A DNA stretch of 64,000 nucleotides from Heligmosomoides polygyrus polygyrus (GCA_947396885.1 OX377206.1:47165631-47229630), one strand, 5' to 3'. Positions 1 through 13,429 are shown, counted from the first letter of the stretch. Numbers and translations: made by a program. The notes: a model not told the origin generated them from the letters alone.

Positions 1-285
1 CTGCGGCACATACTCTGAAACCCAACGTTCGCTGGACGACGAATTCGGCACATATTCTGAATCCAGACGCATGTTTGATAACGTCTGCGACGCGCCTTCT
101 GAATCCTGATGCAGGTATGGCGACGACTGCTGCACGTCTCTTAAATCCCAATGTTCGCTGGACGACGTATTCGGCACATATTTGAATCACGACACATGTT
201 TGATAACGTCTTCGACACGTCTTCTGAATCCCGATGCAGGTTTGGCGACGACTGCGGCACTTCTCTTTAATCCCTTCGTTTGATG
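1..285. repeat. Right-hand remainder of a cut HOR
   Basis: The window opens inside a C3 monomer (1-34). Then come A5 (35-76), B4 (77-118), C1 (119-160), A2 (161-201), B2 (202-243) and C5 (244-285). The B4 copy carries the uncommon gcgccttctg, also found at about 2,980 one super-unit later. Confidence 0.9.
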
Positions 286-913
286 GACGACTTCTGCTGC
301 ACCTACTCTGAATCCCTATGCATGTTTGACGACGTCTGCGACGCGTCTTCTGAATCCTGATGCAGGTTTGGCGACGACTGCTGCACGTCTCTTAAATCCC
401 AATGTTCGCTGGACGACGTATTCGGCACATATTTGAATCACGACGCATGTTTGATAACGTCTTCGACACGTCTTCTGAATCCCGATGCTGGTTTGGCGAC
501 GACTGCGGCAGGATTCTTGAATCCCAATATTTGCTTGATGACGAATTCGGCACATATTCTGAATCCCGATGCATGTTTTACGACGTATTCGGCACATATT
601 CTGAACCCCGATGCATGCTTGACGACGTCTGCGACGCGTCTTCTGAATCCTGATGCAGGTTTGGCGACGACTGCTGCACGTCTCTTAAATCCCAATGTTC
701 GCTGGACGACGTATTCGGCACATATTCTGAACCCCGATGCATGCTTGACGACGTATGCGACACGTTTCTCGAATATCATCGTTTGCTGGACAACGTCTGC
801 GGCACATACTCTGAAACCCAACGTTCGCTGGACGACGTATTCGGCACATATTTGAATCACGACGCATGTTTGATAACGTCTGCGACGCGTCTTCTGAATC
901 CTGATGCAGGTAT

Positions 914-955
914 GGCGACGACTGCTGCACGTCTCTTAAATCCCAATATTTGCTT
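914..955. repeat. Recombinant monomer C1/C2 (copy at 3,803-3,844)
   Basis: It starts as C1 (gctgcacgtctcttaaat) and ends as C2 (caatatttgctt). The switch lies in the shared aatcccaat. Confidence 0.85.
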
Positions 956-1290
956 GATGACGAATTCGGCACATATTCTGAATCCCGATGCATGTTTTAC
1001 GACGTATTCGGCACATATTCTAAACCCCGATGCATGCTTGACGACGTCTGCGACACGTTTCTCGAATATCATCGTTTGCTGGACAACGTCTGCGGCACAT
1101 ACTCTGAAACCCAATGTTCGCTGGACGACGTATTCGGCACATATTTGAATCACGACGCATGTTTGATAACGTCTTCGACACGTCTTCTGAATCCCGATGC
1201 TGGTTTGGCGACGACTGCGGCAGGATTCTTGAATCCCAATATTTGCTTGATGACGAATTCGGCACATATTCTGAATCCCGATGCATGTTT

Positions 1291-1332
1291 TACGACGTAT
1301 TCGGCACATATTCTGAACCCCGATGCAGGTAT
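1291..1332. repeat. Recombinant monomer A4/B4 (copy at 4,180-4,221)
   Basis: It starts tacgacgtattcgg (A4) and ends gatgcaggtat (B4). The switch lies in the shared cgatgca/tgatgca. One monomer position of the trimer is skipped. Confidence 0.85.
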
Positions 1333-2889
1333 GGCGACGACTGCTGCACGTCTCTTAAATCCCAATGTTCGCTGGACGACGTATTCGGCACATATTTGAA
1401 TCACGACACATGTTTGATAACGTCTTCGACACGTCTTCTGAATCCCGATGCAGGTTTGGCGACGACTGCGGCACTTCTCTTTAATCCCTTCGTTTGATGG
1501 ACGACTTCTGCCGCACCTACTCTGAATCCCTATGCATGTTTGACGACGTCTGCGACGCGTCTTCTGAATCCTGATGCAGGTTTGGCGACGACTGCTGCAC
1601 GTCTCTTAAATCCCAATGTTCGCTGGACGACGTATTCGGCACATATTTGAATCACGACACATGTTTGATAACGTCTTCGACACGTCTTCTGAATCCCGAT
1701 GCAGGTTTGGCGACGACTGCGGCACTTCTCTTTAATCCCTTCGTTTGATGGACGACTTCTGCTGCACCTACTCTGAATCCCTATGCATGTTTGACGACGT
1801 CTGCGACGCGTCTTCTGAATCCTGATGCAGGTATGGCGACGACTGCTGCACGTCTCTTAAATCCCAATGTTCGCTGGACGACGTATTCGGCACATATTTG
1901 AATCACGACACATGTTTGATAACGTCTTCGACACGTCTTCTGAATCCCGATGCAGGTTTGGCGACGACTGCGGCACTTCTCTTTAATCCCTTCGTTTGAT
2001 GGACGACTTCTGCCGCACCTACTCTGAATCCCTATGCATGTTTGACGACGTCTGCGACGCGTCTTCTGAATCCTGATGCAGGTTTGGCGACGACTGCTGC
2101 ACGTCTCCTAAATCCCAATGTTCGCTGGACGACGTATTCGGCACATATTTGAATCACGACACATGTTTGATAACGTCTTCGACACGTCTTCTGAATCCCG
2201 ATGCAGGTTTGGCGACGACTGCGGCACTTCTCTTTAATCCCTTCGTTTGATGGACGACTTCTGCCGCACCTACTCTGAATCCCTATGCATGTTTGACGAC
2301 GTCTGCGACGCGTCTTCTGAATCCTGATGCAGGTTTGGCGACGACTGCTGCACGTCTCTTAAATCCCAATGTTCGCTTGACGACGTATTCGGCACATATT
2401 TGAATCACGACGCATGTTTGATAACGTCTTCGACACGTCTTCTGAATCCCGATGCTGGTTTGGCGACGACTGCGGCAGGATTCTTGAATCCCAATATTTG
2501 CTTGATGACGAATTCGGCACATATTCTGAATCCCGATGCATGTTTTACGACGTATTCGGCACATATTCTGAACCCCGATGCATGCTTGACGACGTCTGCG
2601 ACACGTTTCTCGAATATCATCGTTTGCTGGACAACGTCTGCGGCACATACTCTGAAACCCAACGTTCGCTGGACGACGAATTCGGCACATATTCTGAATC
2701 CAGACGCATGTTTGATAACGTCTGCGACGCGTCTTCTGAATCCTGATGCAGGTTTGGCGACGACTGCTGCACGTCTCTTAAATCCCAATGTTCGCTGGAC
2801 GACGTATTCGGCACATATTCTGAACCCCGATGCATGCTTGACGACGTCTGCGACACGTTTCTCGAATATCATCGTTTGCTGGACAACGT

Positions 2890-5709
2890 CTGCGGCACAT
2901 ACTCTGAAACCCAACGTTCGCTGGACGACGAATTCGGCACATATTCTGAATCCAGACGCATGTTTGATAACGTCTGCGACGCGCCTTCTGAATCCTGATG
3001 CAGGTATGGCGACGACTGCTGCACGTCTCTTAAATCCCAATGTTCGCTGGACGACGTATTCGGCACATATTTGAATCACGACACATGTTTGATAACGTCT
3101 TCGACACGTCTTCTGAATCCCGATGCAGGTTTGGCGACGACTGCGGCACTTCTCTTTAATCCCTTCGTTTGATGGACGACTTCTGCTGCACCTACTCTGA
3201 ATCCCTATGCATGTTTGACGACGTCTGCGACGCGTCTTCTGAATCCTGATGCAGGTTTGGCGACGACTGCTGCACGTCTCTTAAATCCCAATGTTCGCTG
3301 GACGACGTATTCGGCACATATTTGAATCACGACGCATGTTTGATAACGTCTTCGACACGTCTTCTGAATCCCGATGCTGGTTTGGCGACGACTGCGGCAG
3401 GATTCTTGAATCCCAATATTTGCTTGATGACGAATTCGGCACATATTCTGAATCCCGATGCATGTTTTACGACGTATTCGGCACATATTCTGAACCCCGA
3501 TGCATGCTTGACGACGTCTGCGACGCGTCTTCTGAATCCTGATGCAGGTTTGGCGACGACTGCTGCACGTCTCTTAAATCCCAATGTTCGCTGGACGACG
3601 TATTCGGCACATATTCTGAACCCCGATGCATGCTTGACGACGTATGCGACACGTTTCTCGAATATCATCGTTTGCTGGACAACGTCTGCGGCACATACTC
3701 TGAAACCCAACGTTCGCTGGACGACGTATTCGGCACATATTTGAATCACGACGCATGTTTGATAACGTCTGCGACGCGTCTTCTGAATCCTGATGCAGGT
3801 ATGGCGACGACTGCTGCACGTCTCTTAAATCCCAATATTTGCTTGATGACGAATTCGGCACATATTCTGAATCCCGATGCATGTTTTACGACGTATTCGG
3901 CACATATTCTAAACCCCGATGCATGCTTGACGACGTCTGCGACACGTTTCTCGAATATCATCGTTTGCTGGACAACGTCTGCGGCACATACTCTGAAACC
4001 CAATGTTCGCTGGACGACGTATTCGGCACATATTTGAATCACGACGCATGTTTGATAACGTCTTCGACACGTCTTCTGAATCCCGATGCTGGTTTGGCGA
4101 CGACTGCGGCAGGATTCTTGAATCCCAATATTTGCTTGATGACGAATTCGGCACATATTCTGAATCCCGATGCATGTTTTACGACGTATTCGGCACATAT
4201 TCTGAACCCCGATGCAGGTATGGCGACGACTGCTGCACGTCTCTTAAATCCCAATGTTCGCTGGACGACGTATTCGGCACATATTTGAATCACGACACAT
4301 GTTTGATAACGTCTTCGACACGTCTTCTGAATCCCGATGCAGGTTTGGCGACGACTGCGGCACTTCTCTTTAATCCCTTCGTTTGATGGACGACTTCTGC
4401 CGCACCTACTCTGAATCCCTATGCATGTTTGACGACGTCTGCGACGCGTCTTCTGAATCCTGATGCAGGTTTGGCGACGACTGCTGCACGTCTCTTAAAT
4501 CCCAATGTTCGCTGGACGACGTATTCGGCACATATTTGAATCACGACACATGTTTGATAACGTCTTCGACACGTCTTCTGAATCCCGATGCAGGTTTGGC
4601 GACGACTGCGGCACTTCTCTTTAATCCCTTCGTTTGATGGACGACTTCTGCTGCACCTACTCTGAATCCCTATGCATGTTTGACGACGTCTGCGACGCGT
4701 CTTCTGAATCCTGATGCAGGTATGGCGACGACTGCTGCACGTCTCTTAAATCCCAATGTTCGCTGGACGACGTATTCGGCACATATTTGAATCACGACAC
4801 ATGTTTGATAACGTCTTCGACACGTCTTCTGAATCCCGATGCAGGTTTGGCGACGACTGCGGCACTTCTCTTTAATCCCTTCGTTTGATGGACGACTTCT
4901 GCCGCACCTACTCTGAATCCCTATGCATGTTTGACGACGTCTGCGACGCGTCTTCTGAATCCTGATGCAGGTTTGGCGACGACTGCTGCACGTCTCCTAA
5001 ATCCCAATGTTCGCTGGACGACGTATTCGGCACATATTTGAATCACGACACATGTTTGATAACGTCTTCGACACGTCTTCTGAATCCCGATGCAGGTTTG
5101 GCGACGACTGCGGCACTTCTCTTTAATCCCTTCGTTTGATGGACGACTTCTGCCGCACCTACTCTGAATCCCTATGCATGTTTGACGACGTCTGCGACGC
5201 GTCTTCTGAATCCTGATGCAGGTTTGGCGACGACTGCTGCACGTCTCTTAAATCCCAATGTTCGCTTGACGACGTATTCGGCACATATTTGAATCACGAC
5301 GCATGTTTGATAACGTCTTCGACACGTCTTCTGAATCCCGATGCTGGTTTGGCGACGACTGCGGCAGGATTCTTGAATCCCAATATTTGCTTGATGACGA
5401 ATTCGGCACATATTCTGAATCCCGATGCATGTTTTACGACGTATTCGGCACATATTCTGAACCCCGATGCATGCTTGACGACGTCTGCGACACGTTTCTC
5501 GAATATCATCGTTTGCTGGACAACGTCTGCGGCACATACTCTGAAACCCAACGTTCGCTGGACGACGAATTCGGCACATATTCTGAATCCAGACGCATGT
5601 TTGATAACGTCTGCGACGCGTCTTCTGAATCCTGATGCAGGTTTGGCGACGACTGCTGCACGTCTCTTAAATCCCAATGTTCGCTGGACGACGTATTCGG
5701 CACATATTT
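2890..5709. repeat. Tandem duplicate of 1-2,820 (offset 2,889)
   Basis: All landmark positions in 1-2,820 recur at +2,889: the seams 286/3,175, 1,500/4,389, 1,751/4,640, 2,002/4,891 and 2,253/5,142, plus several private base changes. The match stops at about 2,820/5,709, where the left copy continues ttctgaacc and the right copy continues tttgaatc. Confidence 0.92.
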
Positions 5710-5811
5710 GAATCACGACACATGTTTGATAACGTCTTCGACACGTCTTCTTAATCCCGATGCAGGTTTGGCGACGACTGCGGCACTTCTCTTTAATCCC
5801 TTCGTTTGATG
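3175..5811. repeat. HOR block 2: second copy of the super-unit, 252 bp shorter
   Basis: Units start at 3,175 (1,214 bp), 4,389, 4,640 and 4,891 (251 bp each) and 5,142 (670 bp, 16 monomers). The order matches block 1 with an offset of exactly 2,889, except that the last unit lacks six monomers. All diagnostic variants checked are shared, such as ttctaaacccc at 1,018 and 3,907 and the unusual cgtctcctaaatc at 2,103 and 4,992. Confidence 0.92.
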
Positions 5812-7776
5812 GACGACTTCTGCCGCACCTACTCTGAATCCCTATGCATGTTTGACGACGTCTGCGACGCGTCTTCTGAATCCTGATGCAGGTTTGGCGA
5901 CGACTGCTGCACGTCTCTTAAATCCCAATGTTCGCTGGACGACGTATTCGGCACATATTTGAATCACGACACATGTTTGATAACGTCTTCGACACGTCTT
6001 CTGAATCCCGATGCAGGTTTGGCGACGACTGCGGCACTTCTCTTTAATCCCTTCGTTTGATGGACGACTTCTGCCGCACCTACTCTGAATCCCTATGCAT
6101 GTTTGACGACGTCTGCGACGCGTCTTCTGAATCCTGATGCAGGTTTGGCGACGACTGCTGCACGTCTCTTAAATCCCAATGTTCGCTGGACGACGTATTC
6201 GGCACATATTTGAATCACGACACATGTTTGATAACGTCTTCGACACGTCTTCTGAATCCCGATGCAGGTTTGGCGACGACTGCGGCACTTCTCTTTAATC
6301 CCTTCGTTTGATGGACGACTTCTGCCGCACCTACTCTGAATCCCTATGCATGTTTGACGACGTCTGCGACGCGTCTTCTGAATCCTGATGCAGGTTTGGC
6401 GACGACTGCTGCACGTCTCTTAAATCCCAATGTTCGCTGGACGACGTATTCGGCACATATTTGAATCACGACACATGTTTGATAACGTCTTCGACACGCT
6501 TCTGAATCCCGATGCAGGTTTGGCGACGACTGCGGCAGGATTCTTGAATCCCAATATTTGCTTGATGACGAATTCGGCACATATTCTGAATCCCGATGCA
6601 TGTTTTACGACGTATTCGGCACATATTCTGAACCCCGATGCATGCTTGACGACGTCTGCGACGCGTCTTCTGAATCCTCATGCAGGTTTGGCGACGACTG
6701 CTGCACGTCTCTTAAATCCCAATGTTCGCTGGACGACGTATTCGGCACATATTTGAATCACGACACATGTTTGATAACGTCTTCGACACGTCTTCTGAAT
6801 CCCGATGCAGGTTTGGCGACGACTGCGGCACTTCTCTTTAATCCCTTCGTTTGATGGACGACTTCTGCCGCACCTACTCTGAATCCCTATGCATGTTTGA
6901 CGACGTCTGCGACGCGTCTTCTGAATCCTGATGCAGGTTTGGCGACGACTGCTGCACGTCTCTTAAATCCCAATGTTCGCTGGACGACGTATTCGGCACA
7001 TATTTGAATCACGACACATGTTTGATAACGTCTTCGACACGTCTTCTGAATCCCGATGCAGGTTTGGCGACGACTGCGGCACTTCTCTTTAATCCCTTCG
7101 TTTGATGGACGACTTCTGCCGCACCTACTCTGAATCCCTATGCATGTTTGACGACGTCTGCGACGCGTCTTCTGAATCCTGATGCAGGTTTGGCGACGAC
7201 TGCTGCACGTCTCTTAAATCCCAATGTTCGCTGGACGACGTATTCGGCACATATTTGAATCACGACACATGTTTGATAACGTCTTCGACACGCTTCTGAA
7301 TCCCGATGCAGGTTTGGCGACGACTGCGGCAGGATTCTTGAATCCCAATATTTGCTTGATGACGAATTCGGCACATATTCTGAATCCCGATGCATGTTTT
7401 ACGACGTATTCGGCACATATTCTGAACCCCGATGCATGCTTGACGACGTCTGCGACACGTTTCTCGAATATCATCGTTTGCTGGACAACGTCTGCGGCAC
7501 ATACTCTGAAACCCAACGTTCGCTGGACGACGAATTCGGCACATATTCTGAATCCAGACGCATGTTTGATAACGTCTGCGACGCGTCTTCTGAATCCTGA
7601 TGCAGGTTTGGCGACGACTGCTGCACGTCTCTTAAATCCCAATGTTCGCTGGACGACGTATTCGGCACATATTTGAATCACGACACATGTTTGATAACGT
7701 CTTCGACACGTCTTCTTAATCCCGATGCAGGTTTGGCGACGACTGCGGCACTTCTCTTTAATCCCTTCGTTTGATG
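5812..7776. repeat. HOR block 3: 251-bp hexamers with 13- and 16-monomer units
   Basis: Units start at 5,812 and 6,063 (251 bp), 6,314 (543 bp, 13 monomers), 6,857 (251 bp) and 7,108 (669 bp, 16 monomers). The 543- and 669-bp units are one base shorter than expected because each contains a 41-bp B2 reading cacgcttctg. Confidence 0.92.
6481..6521. repeat. 41-bp B2 with cacgcttctg (copies at 7,275 and 8,446)
   Basis: This is a one-base deletion within gacacgtcttctg. It is found only in 6.4-8.5 kb and explains the unit lengths 543, 669 and 795, each one base below the usual class. Confidence 0.87.
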
Positions 7777-8716
7777 GACGACTTCTGCCGCACCTACTCT
7801 GAATCCCTATGCATGTTTGACGACGTCTGCGACGCGTCTTCTGAATCCTGATGCAGGTTTGGCGACGACTGCTGCACGTCTCTTAAATCCCAATGTTCGC
7901 TGGACGACGTATTCGGCACATATTTGAATCACGACACATGTTTGATAACGTCTTCGACACGTCTTCTGAATCCCGATGCAGGTTTGGCGACGACTGCGGC
8001 ACTTCTCTTTAATCCCTTCGTTTGATGGACGACTTCTGCCGCACCTACTCTGAATCCCTATGCATGTTTGACGACGTCTGCGACGCGTCTTCTGAATCCT
8101 GATGCAGGTTTGGCGACGACTGCTGCACGTCTCTTAAATCCCAATGTTCGCTGGACGACGTATTCGGCACATATTTGAATCACGACACATGTTTGATAAC
8201 GTCTTCGACACGTCTTCTGAATCCCGATGCAGGTTTGGCGACGACTGCGGCACTTCTCTTTAATCCCTTCGTTTGATGGACGACTTCTGCCGCACCTACT
8301 CTGAATCCCTATGCATGTTTGACGACGTCTGCGACGCGTCTTCTGAATCCTGATGCAGGTTTGGCGACGACTGCTGCACGTCTCTTAAATCCCAATGTTC
8401 GCTGGACGACGTATTCGGCACATATTTGAATCACGACACATGTTTGATAACGTCTTCGACACGCTTCTGAATCCCGATGCAGGTTTGGCGACGACTGCGG
8501 CAGGATTCTTGAATCCCAATATTTGCTTGATGACGAATTCGGCACATATTCTGAATCCCGATGCATGTTTTACGACGTATTCGGCACATATTCTGAACCC
8601 CGATGCATGCTTGACGACGTCTGCGACGCGTCTTCTGAATCCTCATGCAGGTTTGGCGACGACTGCTGCACGTCTCTTAAATCCCAATGTTCGCTGGACG
8701 ACGTATTCGGCACATA
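7311..8716. repeat. Tandem duplicate of 5,346-6,751 (offset 1,965)
   Basis: Shared markers include cttcttaatccc (5,748 and 7,713), the 41-bp B2 with cacgcttctg (6,481 and 8,446) and gaatcctcatg (6,673 and 8,638). Confidence 0.9.
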
Positions 8717-9995
8717 TTCTGAACCCCGATGCATGCTTGACGACGTCTGCGACACGTTTCTCGAATATCATCGTTTGCTGGACAACGTCTGCGGCACATA
8801 CTCTGAAACCCAACGTTCGCTGGACGACGAATTCGGCACATATTCTGAATCCAGACGCATGTTTGATAACGTCTGCGACGCGTCTTCTGAATCCTGATGC
8901 AGGTTTGGCGACGACTGCTGCACGTCTCTTAAATCCCAATGTTCGCTGGACGACGTATTCGGCACATATTTGAATCACGACACATGTTTGATAACGTCTT
9001 CGACACGTCTTCTGAATCCCGATGCAGGTTTGGCGACGACTGCGGCACTTCTCTTTAATCCCTTCGTTTGATGGACGACTTCTGCCGCACCTACTCTGAA
9101 TCCCTATGCATGTTTGACGACGTCTGCGACGCGTCTTCTGAATCCTGATGCAGGTTTGGCGACGACTGCTGCACGTCTCTTAAATCCCAATGTTCGCTGG
9201 ACGACGTATTCGGCACATATTTGAATCACGACACATGTTTGATAACGTCTTCGACACGTCTTCTGAATCCCGATGCAGGTTTGGCGACGACTGCGGCACT
9301 TCTCTTTAATCCCTTCGTTTGATGGACGACTTCTGCCGCACCTACTCTGAATCCCTATGCATGTTTGACGACGTCTCCGACGCGTCTTCTGAATCCCGAT
9401 GCAGGTTTGGCGACGACTGCGGCAGGATTCTTGAATCCCAATATTTGCTTGATGACGAATTCGGCACATATTCTGAATCCCGATGCATGTTTTACGACGT
9501 ATTCGGCACATATTCTGAACCCCGATGCATGCTTGACGACGTCTGCGACGCGTCTTCTGAATCCTCATGCAGGTTTGGCGACGACTGCTGCACGTCTCTT
9601 AAATCCCAATGTTCGCTGGACGACGTATTCGGCACATATTCTGAACCCCGATGCATGCTTGACGACGTCTGCGACACGTTTCTCGAATATCATCGTTTGC
9701 TGGACAACGTCTGCGGCACATACTCTGAAACCCAACGTTCGCTGGACGACGAATTCGGCACATATTCTGAATCCAGACGCATGTTTGATAACGTCTGCGA
9801 CGCGTCTTCTGAATCCTGATGCAGGTTTGGCGACGACTGCTGCACGTCTCTTAAATCCCAATGTTCGCTGGACGACGTATTCGGCACATATTTGAATCAC
9901 GACACATGTTTGATAACGTCTTCGACACGTCTTCTGAATCCCGATGCAGGTTTGGCGACGACTGCGGCACTTCTCTTTAATCCCTTCGTTTGATG
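7777..9995. repeat. HOR block 4: near-copy of block 3 with an internal 922-bp repeat
   Basis: Units start at 7,777 and 8,028 (251 bp), 8,279 (795 bp, 19 monomers), 9,074 (251 bp) and 9,325 (671 bp, 16 monomers). The first part matches block 3 at offset 1,965. The later part repeats itself at offset 922. The unit at 9,325 has only one short monomer because its first A2 was lost at the recombinant monomer 9,368-9,409. Confidence 0.92.
9368..9409. repeat. Recombinant monomer B1/B2
   Basis: It starts gacgacgtctccgacgcg (B1 with a private C) and ends gaatcccgatgcaggttt (B2). It sits at the left edge of the 922-bp duplication, as expected for the crossover point. Confidence 0.84.
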
Positions 9996-10297
9996 GACGA
10001 CTTCTGCCGCACCTACTCTGAATCCCTATGCATGTTTGACGACGTCTGCGACGCGTCTTCTGAATCCTGATGCAGGTTTGGCGACGACTGCTGCACGTCT
10101 CTTAAATCCCAATGTTCGCTGGACGACGTATTCGGCACATATTTGAATCACGACACATGTTTGATAACGTCTTCGACACGTCTTCTGAATCCCGATGCAG
10201 GTTTGGCGACGACTGCGGCACTTCTCTTTAATCCCTTCGTTTGATGGACGACTTCTGCCGCACCTACTCTGAATCCCTATGCATGTTTGACGACGTC
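9386..10297. repeat. Tandem duplicate of 8,464-9,375 (offset 922)
   Basis: The marker gaatcctcatg recurs at 9,560. Seams 9,074/9,996 and 9,325/10,247 keep the offset. The left edge of the copy lies inside the recombinant monomer 9,368-9,409. Confidence 0.88.
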
Positions 10298-11880
10298 TGC
10301 GACGCGTCTTCTGAATCCTGATGCAGGTTTGGCGACGACTGCTGCACGTCTCTTAAATCCCAATGTTCGCTGGACGACGTATTCGGCACATATTTGAATC
10401 ACGACACATGTTTGATAACGTCTTCGACACGTCTTCTGAATCCCGATGCAGGTTTGGCGACGACTGCGGCACTTCTCTTTAATCCCTTCGTTTGATGGAC
10501 GACTTCTGCCGCACCTACTCTGAATCCCTATGCATGTTTGACGACGTCTGCGACGCGTCTTCTGAATCCTGATGCAGGTTTGGCGACGACTGCTGCACGT
10601 CTCTTAAATCCCAATGTTCGCTTGACGACGTATTCGGCACATATTTGAATCACGACGCATGTTTGATAACGTCTTCGACACGTCTTCTGAATCCCGATGC
10701 TGGTTTGGCGACGACTGCGGCAGGATTCTTGAATCCCAGTATTTGCTTGATGACGAATTCGGCACATATTCTGAATCCCGATGCATGTTTTACGACGTAT
10801 TCGGCACATATTCTGAACCCCGATGCATGCTTGACGACGTCTGCGACACGTTTCTCGAATATCATCGTTTGCTGGACAACGTCTGCGGCACATACTCTGA
10901 AACCCAACGTTCGCTGGACGACGAATTCGGCACATATTCTGAATCCAGACGCATGTTTGATAACGTCTGCGACGCGTCTTCTGAATCCTGATGCAGGTTT
11001 GGCGACGACTGCTGCACGTCTCTTAAATCCCAATGTTCGCTGGACGACGTATTCGGCACATATTTGAATCACGACACATGTTTGATAACGTCTTCGACAC
11101 GTCTTCTGAATCCCGATGCTGGTTTGGCGACGACTGCGGCAGGATTCTTGAATCCCAATATTTGCTTGATGACGAATTCGGCACATATTCTGAATCCCGA
11201 TGCATGTTTTACGACGTATTCGGCACATATTCTGAACCCCGATGCATGCTTGACGACGTCTGCGACGCGTCTTCTGAATCCTGATGCAGGTTTGGCGACG
11301 ACTGCTGCACGTCTCTTAAATCCCAATGTTCGCTGGACGACGTATTCGGCACATATTCTGAACCCCGATGCATGCTTGACGACGTCTGCGACACGTTTCT
11401 CGAATATCATCGTTTGCTGGACAACGTCTGCGGCACATACTCTGAAACCCAACGTTCGCTGGACGACGAATTCGGCATATATTCTGAATCCAGACGCATG
11501 TTTGATAACGTCTGCGACGCGTCTTCTGAATCCTGATGCAGGTTTGGCGACGACTGCTGCACGTCTCTTAAATCCCAATATTTGCTTGATGACGAATTCG
11601 GCACATATTCTGAATCCCGATGCATGTTTTACGACGTATTCGGCACATATTCTGAACCCCGATGCATGCTTGACGACGTCTGCGACGCGTCTTCTGAATC
11701 CTGATGCAGGTTTGGCGACGACTGCTGCACGTCTCTTAAATCCCAATGTTCGCTGGACGACGTATTCGGCACATATTTGAATCACGACACATGTTTGATA
11801 ACGTCTTCGACACGTCTTCTGAATCCCGATGCAGGTTTGGCGACGACTGCGGCACTTCTCTTTAATCCCTTCGTTTGATG
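9996..11880. repeat. HOR block 5: two hexamers and a 33-monomer unit
   Basis: Units start at 9,996 and 10,247 (251 bp) and 10,498 (1,383 bp, 33 monomers with three short). The 33-mer is a fusion of smaller HORs that lost their internal C5/A6 seams, and includes a C1/C2 recombinant at 11,546. Confidence 0.92.
11546..11587. repeat. Recombinant monomer C1/C2, separate instance
   Basis: It has the same C1-to-C2 switch as at 914 but a different flanking order (B4 before it, A3 after it). Confidence 0.82.
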
Positions 11881-13178
11881 GACGACTTCTTCCGCACCTA
11901 GTCTGAATCCCTATGCATGTTTGACGACGTCTGCGACGCGTCTTCTGAATCCTGATGCAGGTTTGGCGACGACTGCTGCACGTCTCTTAAATCCCAATGT
12001 TCGCTGGACGACCTATTCGGCACATATTTGAATCACGACACATGTTTGATAACGTCTTCGACACGTCTTCTGAATCCCGATGCAGGTTTGGCGACGACTG
12101 CGGCACTTCTCTTTAATCCCTTCGTTTGATGGACGACTTCTGCCGCACCTACTCTGAATCCCTATGCATGTTTGACGACGTCTGCGACGCGTCTTCTGAA
12201 TCCTGATGCAGGTTTGGCGACGACTGCTGCACGTCTCTTAAATCCCAATGTTCGCTGGACGACGTATTCGGCACATATTTGAATCACGACGCATGTTTGA
12301 TAACGTCTTCGACACGTCTTCTGAATCCCGATGCAGGTTTGGCGACGACTGCGGCACTTCTCTTTAATCCCTTCGTTTGATGGACGACTTCTGCCGCACC
12401 TACTCTGAATCCCTATGCATGTTTGACGACGTCTGCGACGCGTCTTCTGAATCCTGATGCAGGTTTGGCGACGACTGCTGCACGTCTCTTAAATCCCAAT
12501 GTTCGCTGGACGACGTATTCGGCACATATTTGAATCACGACGCATGTTTGATAACGTCTTCGACACGTCTTCTGAATCCCGATGCAGGTTTGGCGACGAC
12601 TGCGGCACTTCTCTTTAATCCCTTCGTTTGATGGACGACTTCTGCCGCACCTACTCTGAATCCCTATGCATGTTTGACGACGTCTGCGACGCGTCTTCTG
12701 AATCCTGATGCAGGTTTGGCGACGACTGCTGCACGTCTCTTAAATCCCAATGTTCGCTGGACGACGTATTCGGCACATATTCTGAATCCCGATGCATGTT
12801 TTACGACGTATTCGGCACATATTCTGAACCCCGATGCATGCTTGACGACGACTGCGACACGTTTCTCGAATATCATCGTTTGCTGGACAACGTCTGCGGC
12901 ACATACTCTGAAACCCAACGTTCGCTGGACGACGAATTCGGCACATATTCTGAATCCAGACGCATGTTTGATAACGTCTGCGACGCGTCTTCTGAATCCT
13001 GATGCAGGTTTGGCGACGACTGCTGCACGTCTCTTAAATCCCAATGTTCGCTGGACGACGTATTCGGCACATATTTGAATCACGACACATGTTTGATAAC
13101 GTCTTCGACACGTCTTCTGAATCCCGATGCAGGTTTGGCGACGACTGCGGCACTTCTCTTTAATCCCTTCGTTTGATG
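11881..13178. repeat. HOR block 6: three hexamers and a 13-monomer unit
   Basis: Units start at 11,881, 12,132 and 12,383 (251 bp each) and 12,634 (545 bp, 13 monomers with one short). The A6 at 11,881 has two private changes (ttccgcacc and ctagtctg). The 13-mer contains an A1/A3 recombinant at 12,760. Confidence 0.92.
12760..12801. repeat. Recombinant monomer A1/A3
   Basis: It starts gacgacgtattcgg (A1) and ends gaatcccgatgcatgttt (A3), then runs into A4. The unit thereby lacks the A2-B2-C2 trimer. Confidence 0.82.
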
Positions 13179-13429
13179 GACGACTTCTGCTGCACCTACT
13201 CTGAATCCCTATGCATGTTTGACGACGTCTGCGACGCGTCTTCTGAATCCTGATGCAGGTTTGGCGACGACTGCTGCACGTCTCTTAAATCCCAATGTTC
13301 GCTGGACGACGTATTCGGCACATATTTGAATCACGACGCATGTTTGATAACGTCTTCGACACGTCTTCTGAATCCCGATGCAGGTTTGGCGACGACTGCG
13401 GCACTTCTCTTTAATCCCTTCGTTTGATG

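Larger units (their letters stand above)
286..3174. repeat. HOR block 1: first full 2,889-bp super-unit
   Basis: Units start at 286 (1,214 bp, 29 monomers with four short), 1,500, 1,751 and 2,002 (251 bp each, 6 monomers) and 2,253 (922 bp, 22 monomers). The 29-mer contains three A3-A4-type doublets, the third with a recombinant second member (A4/B4), and is rich in recombinant monomers. The 22-mer holds a tandem duplication of six monomers (252 bp, around 2,617-2,868) relative to the matching unit at 5,142. Confidence 0.92.
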
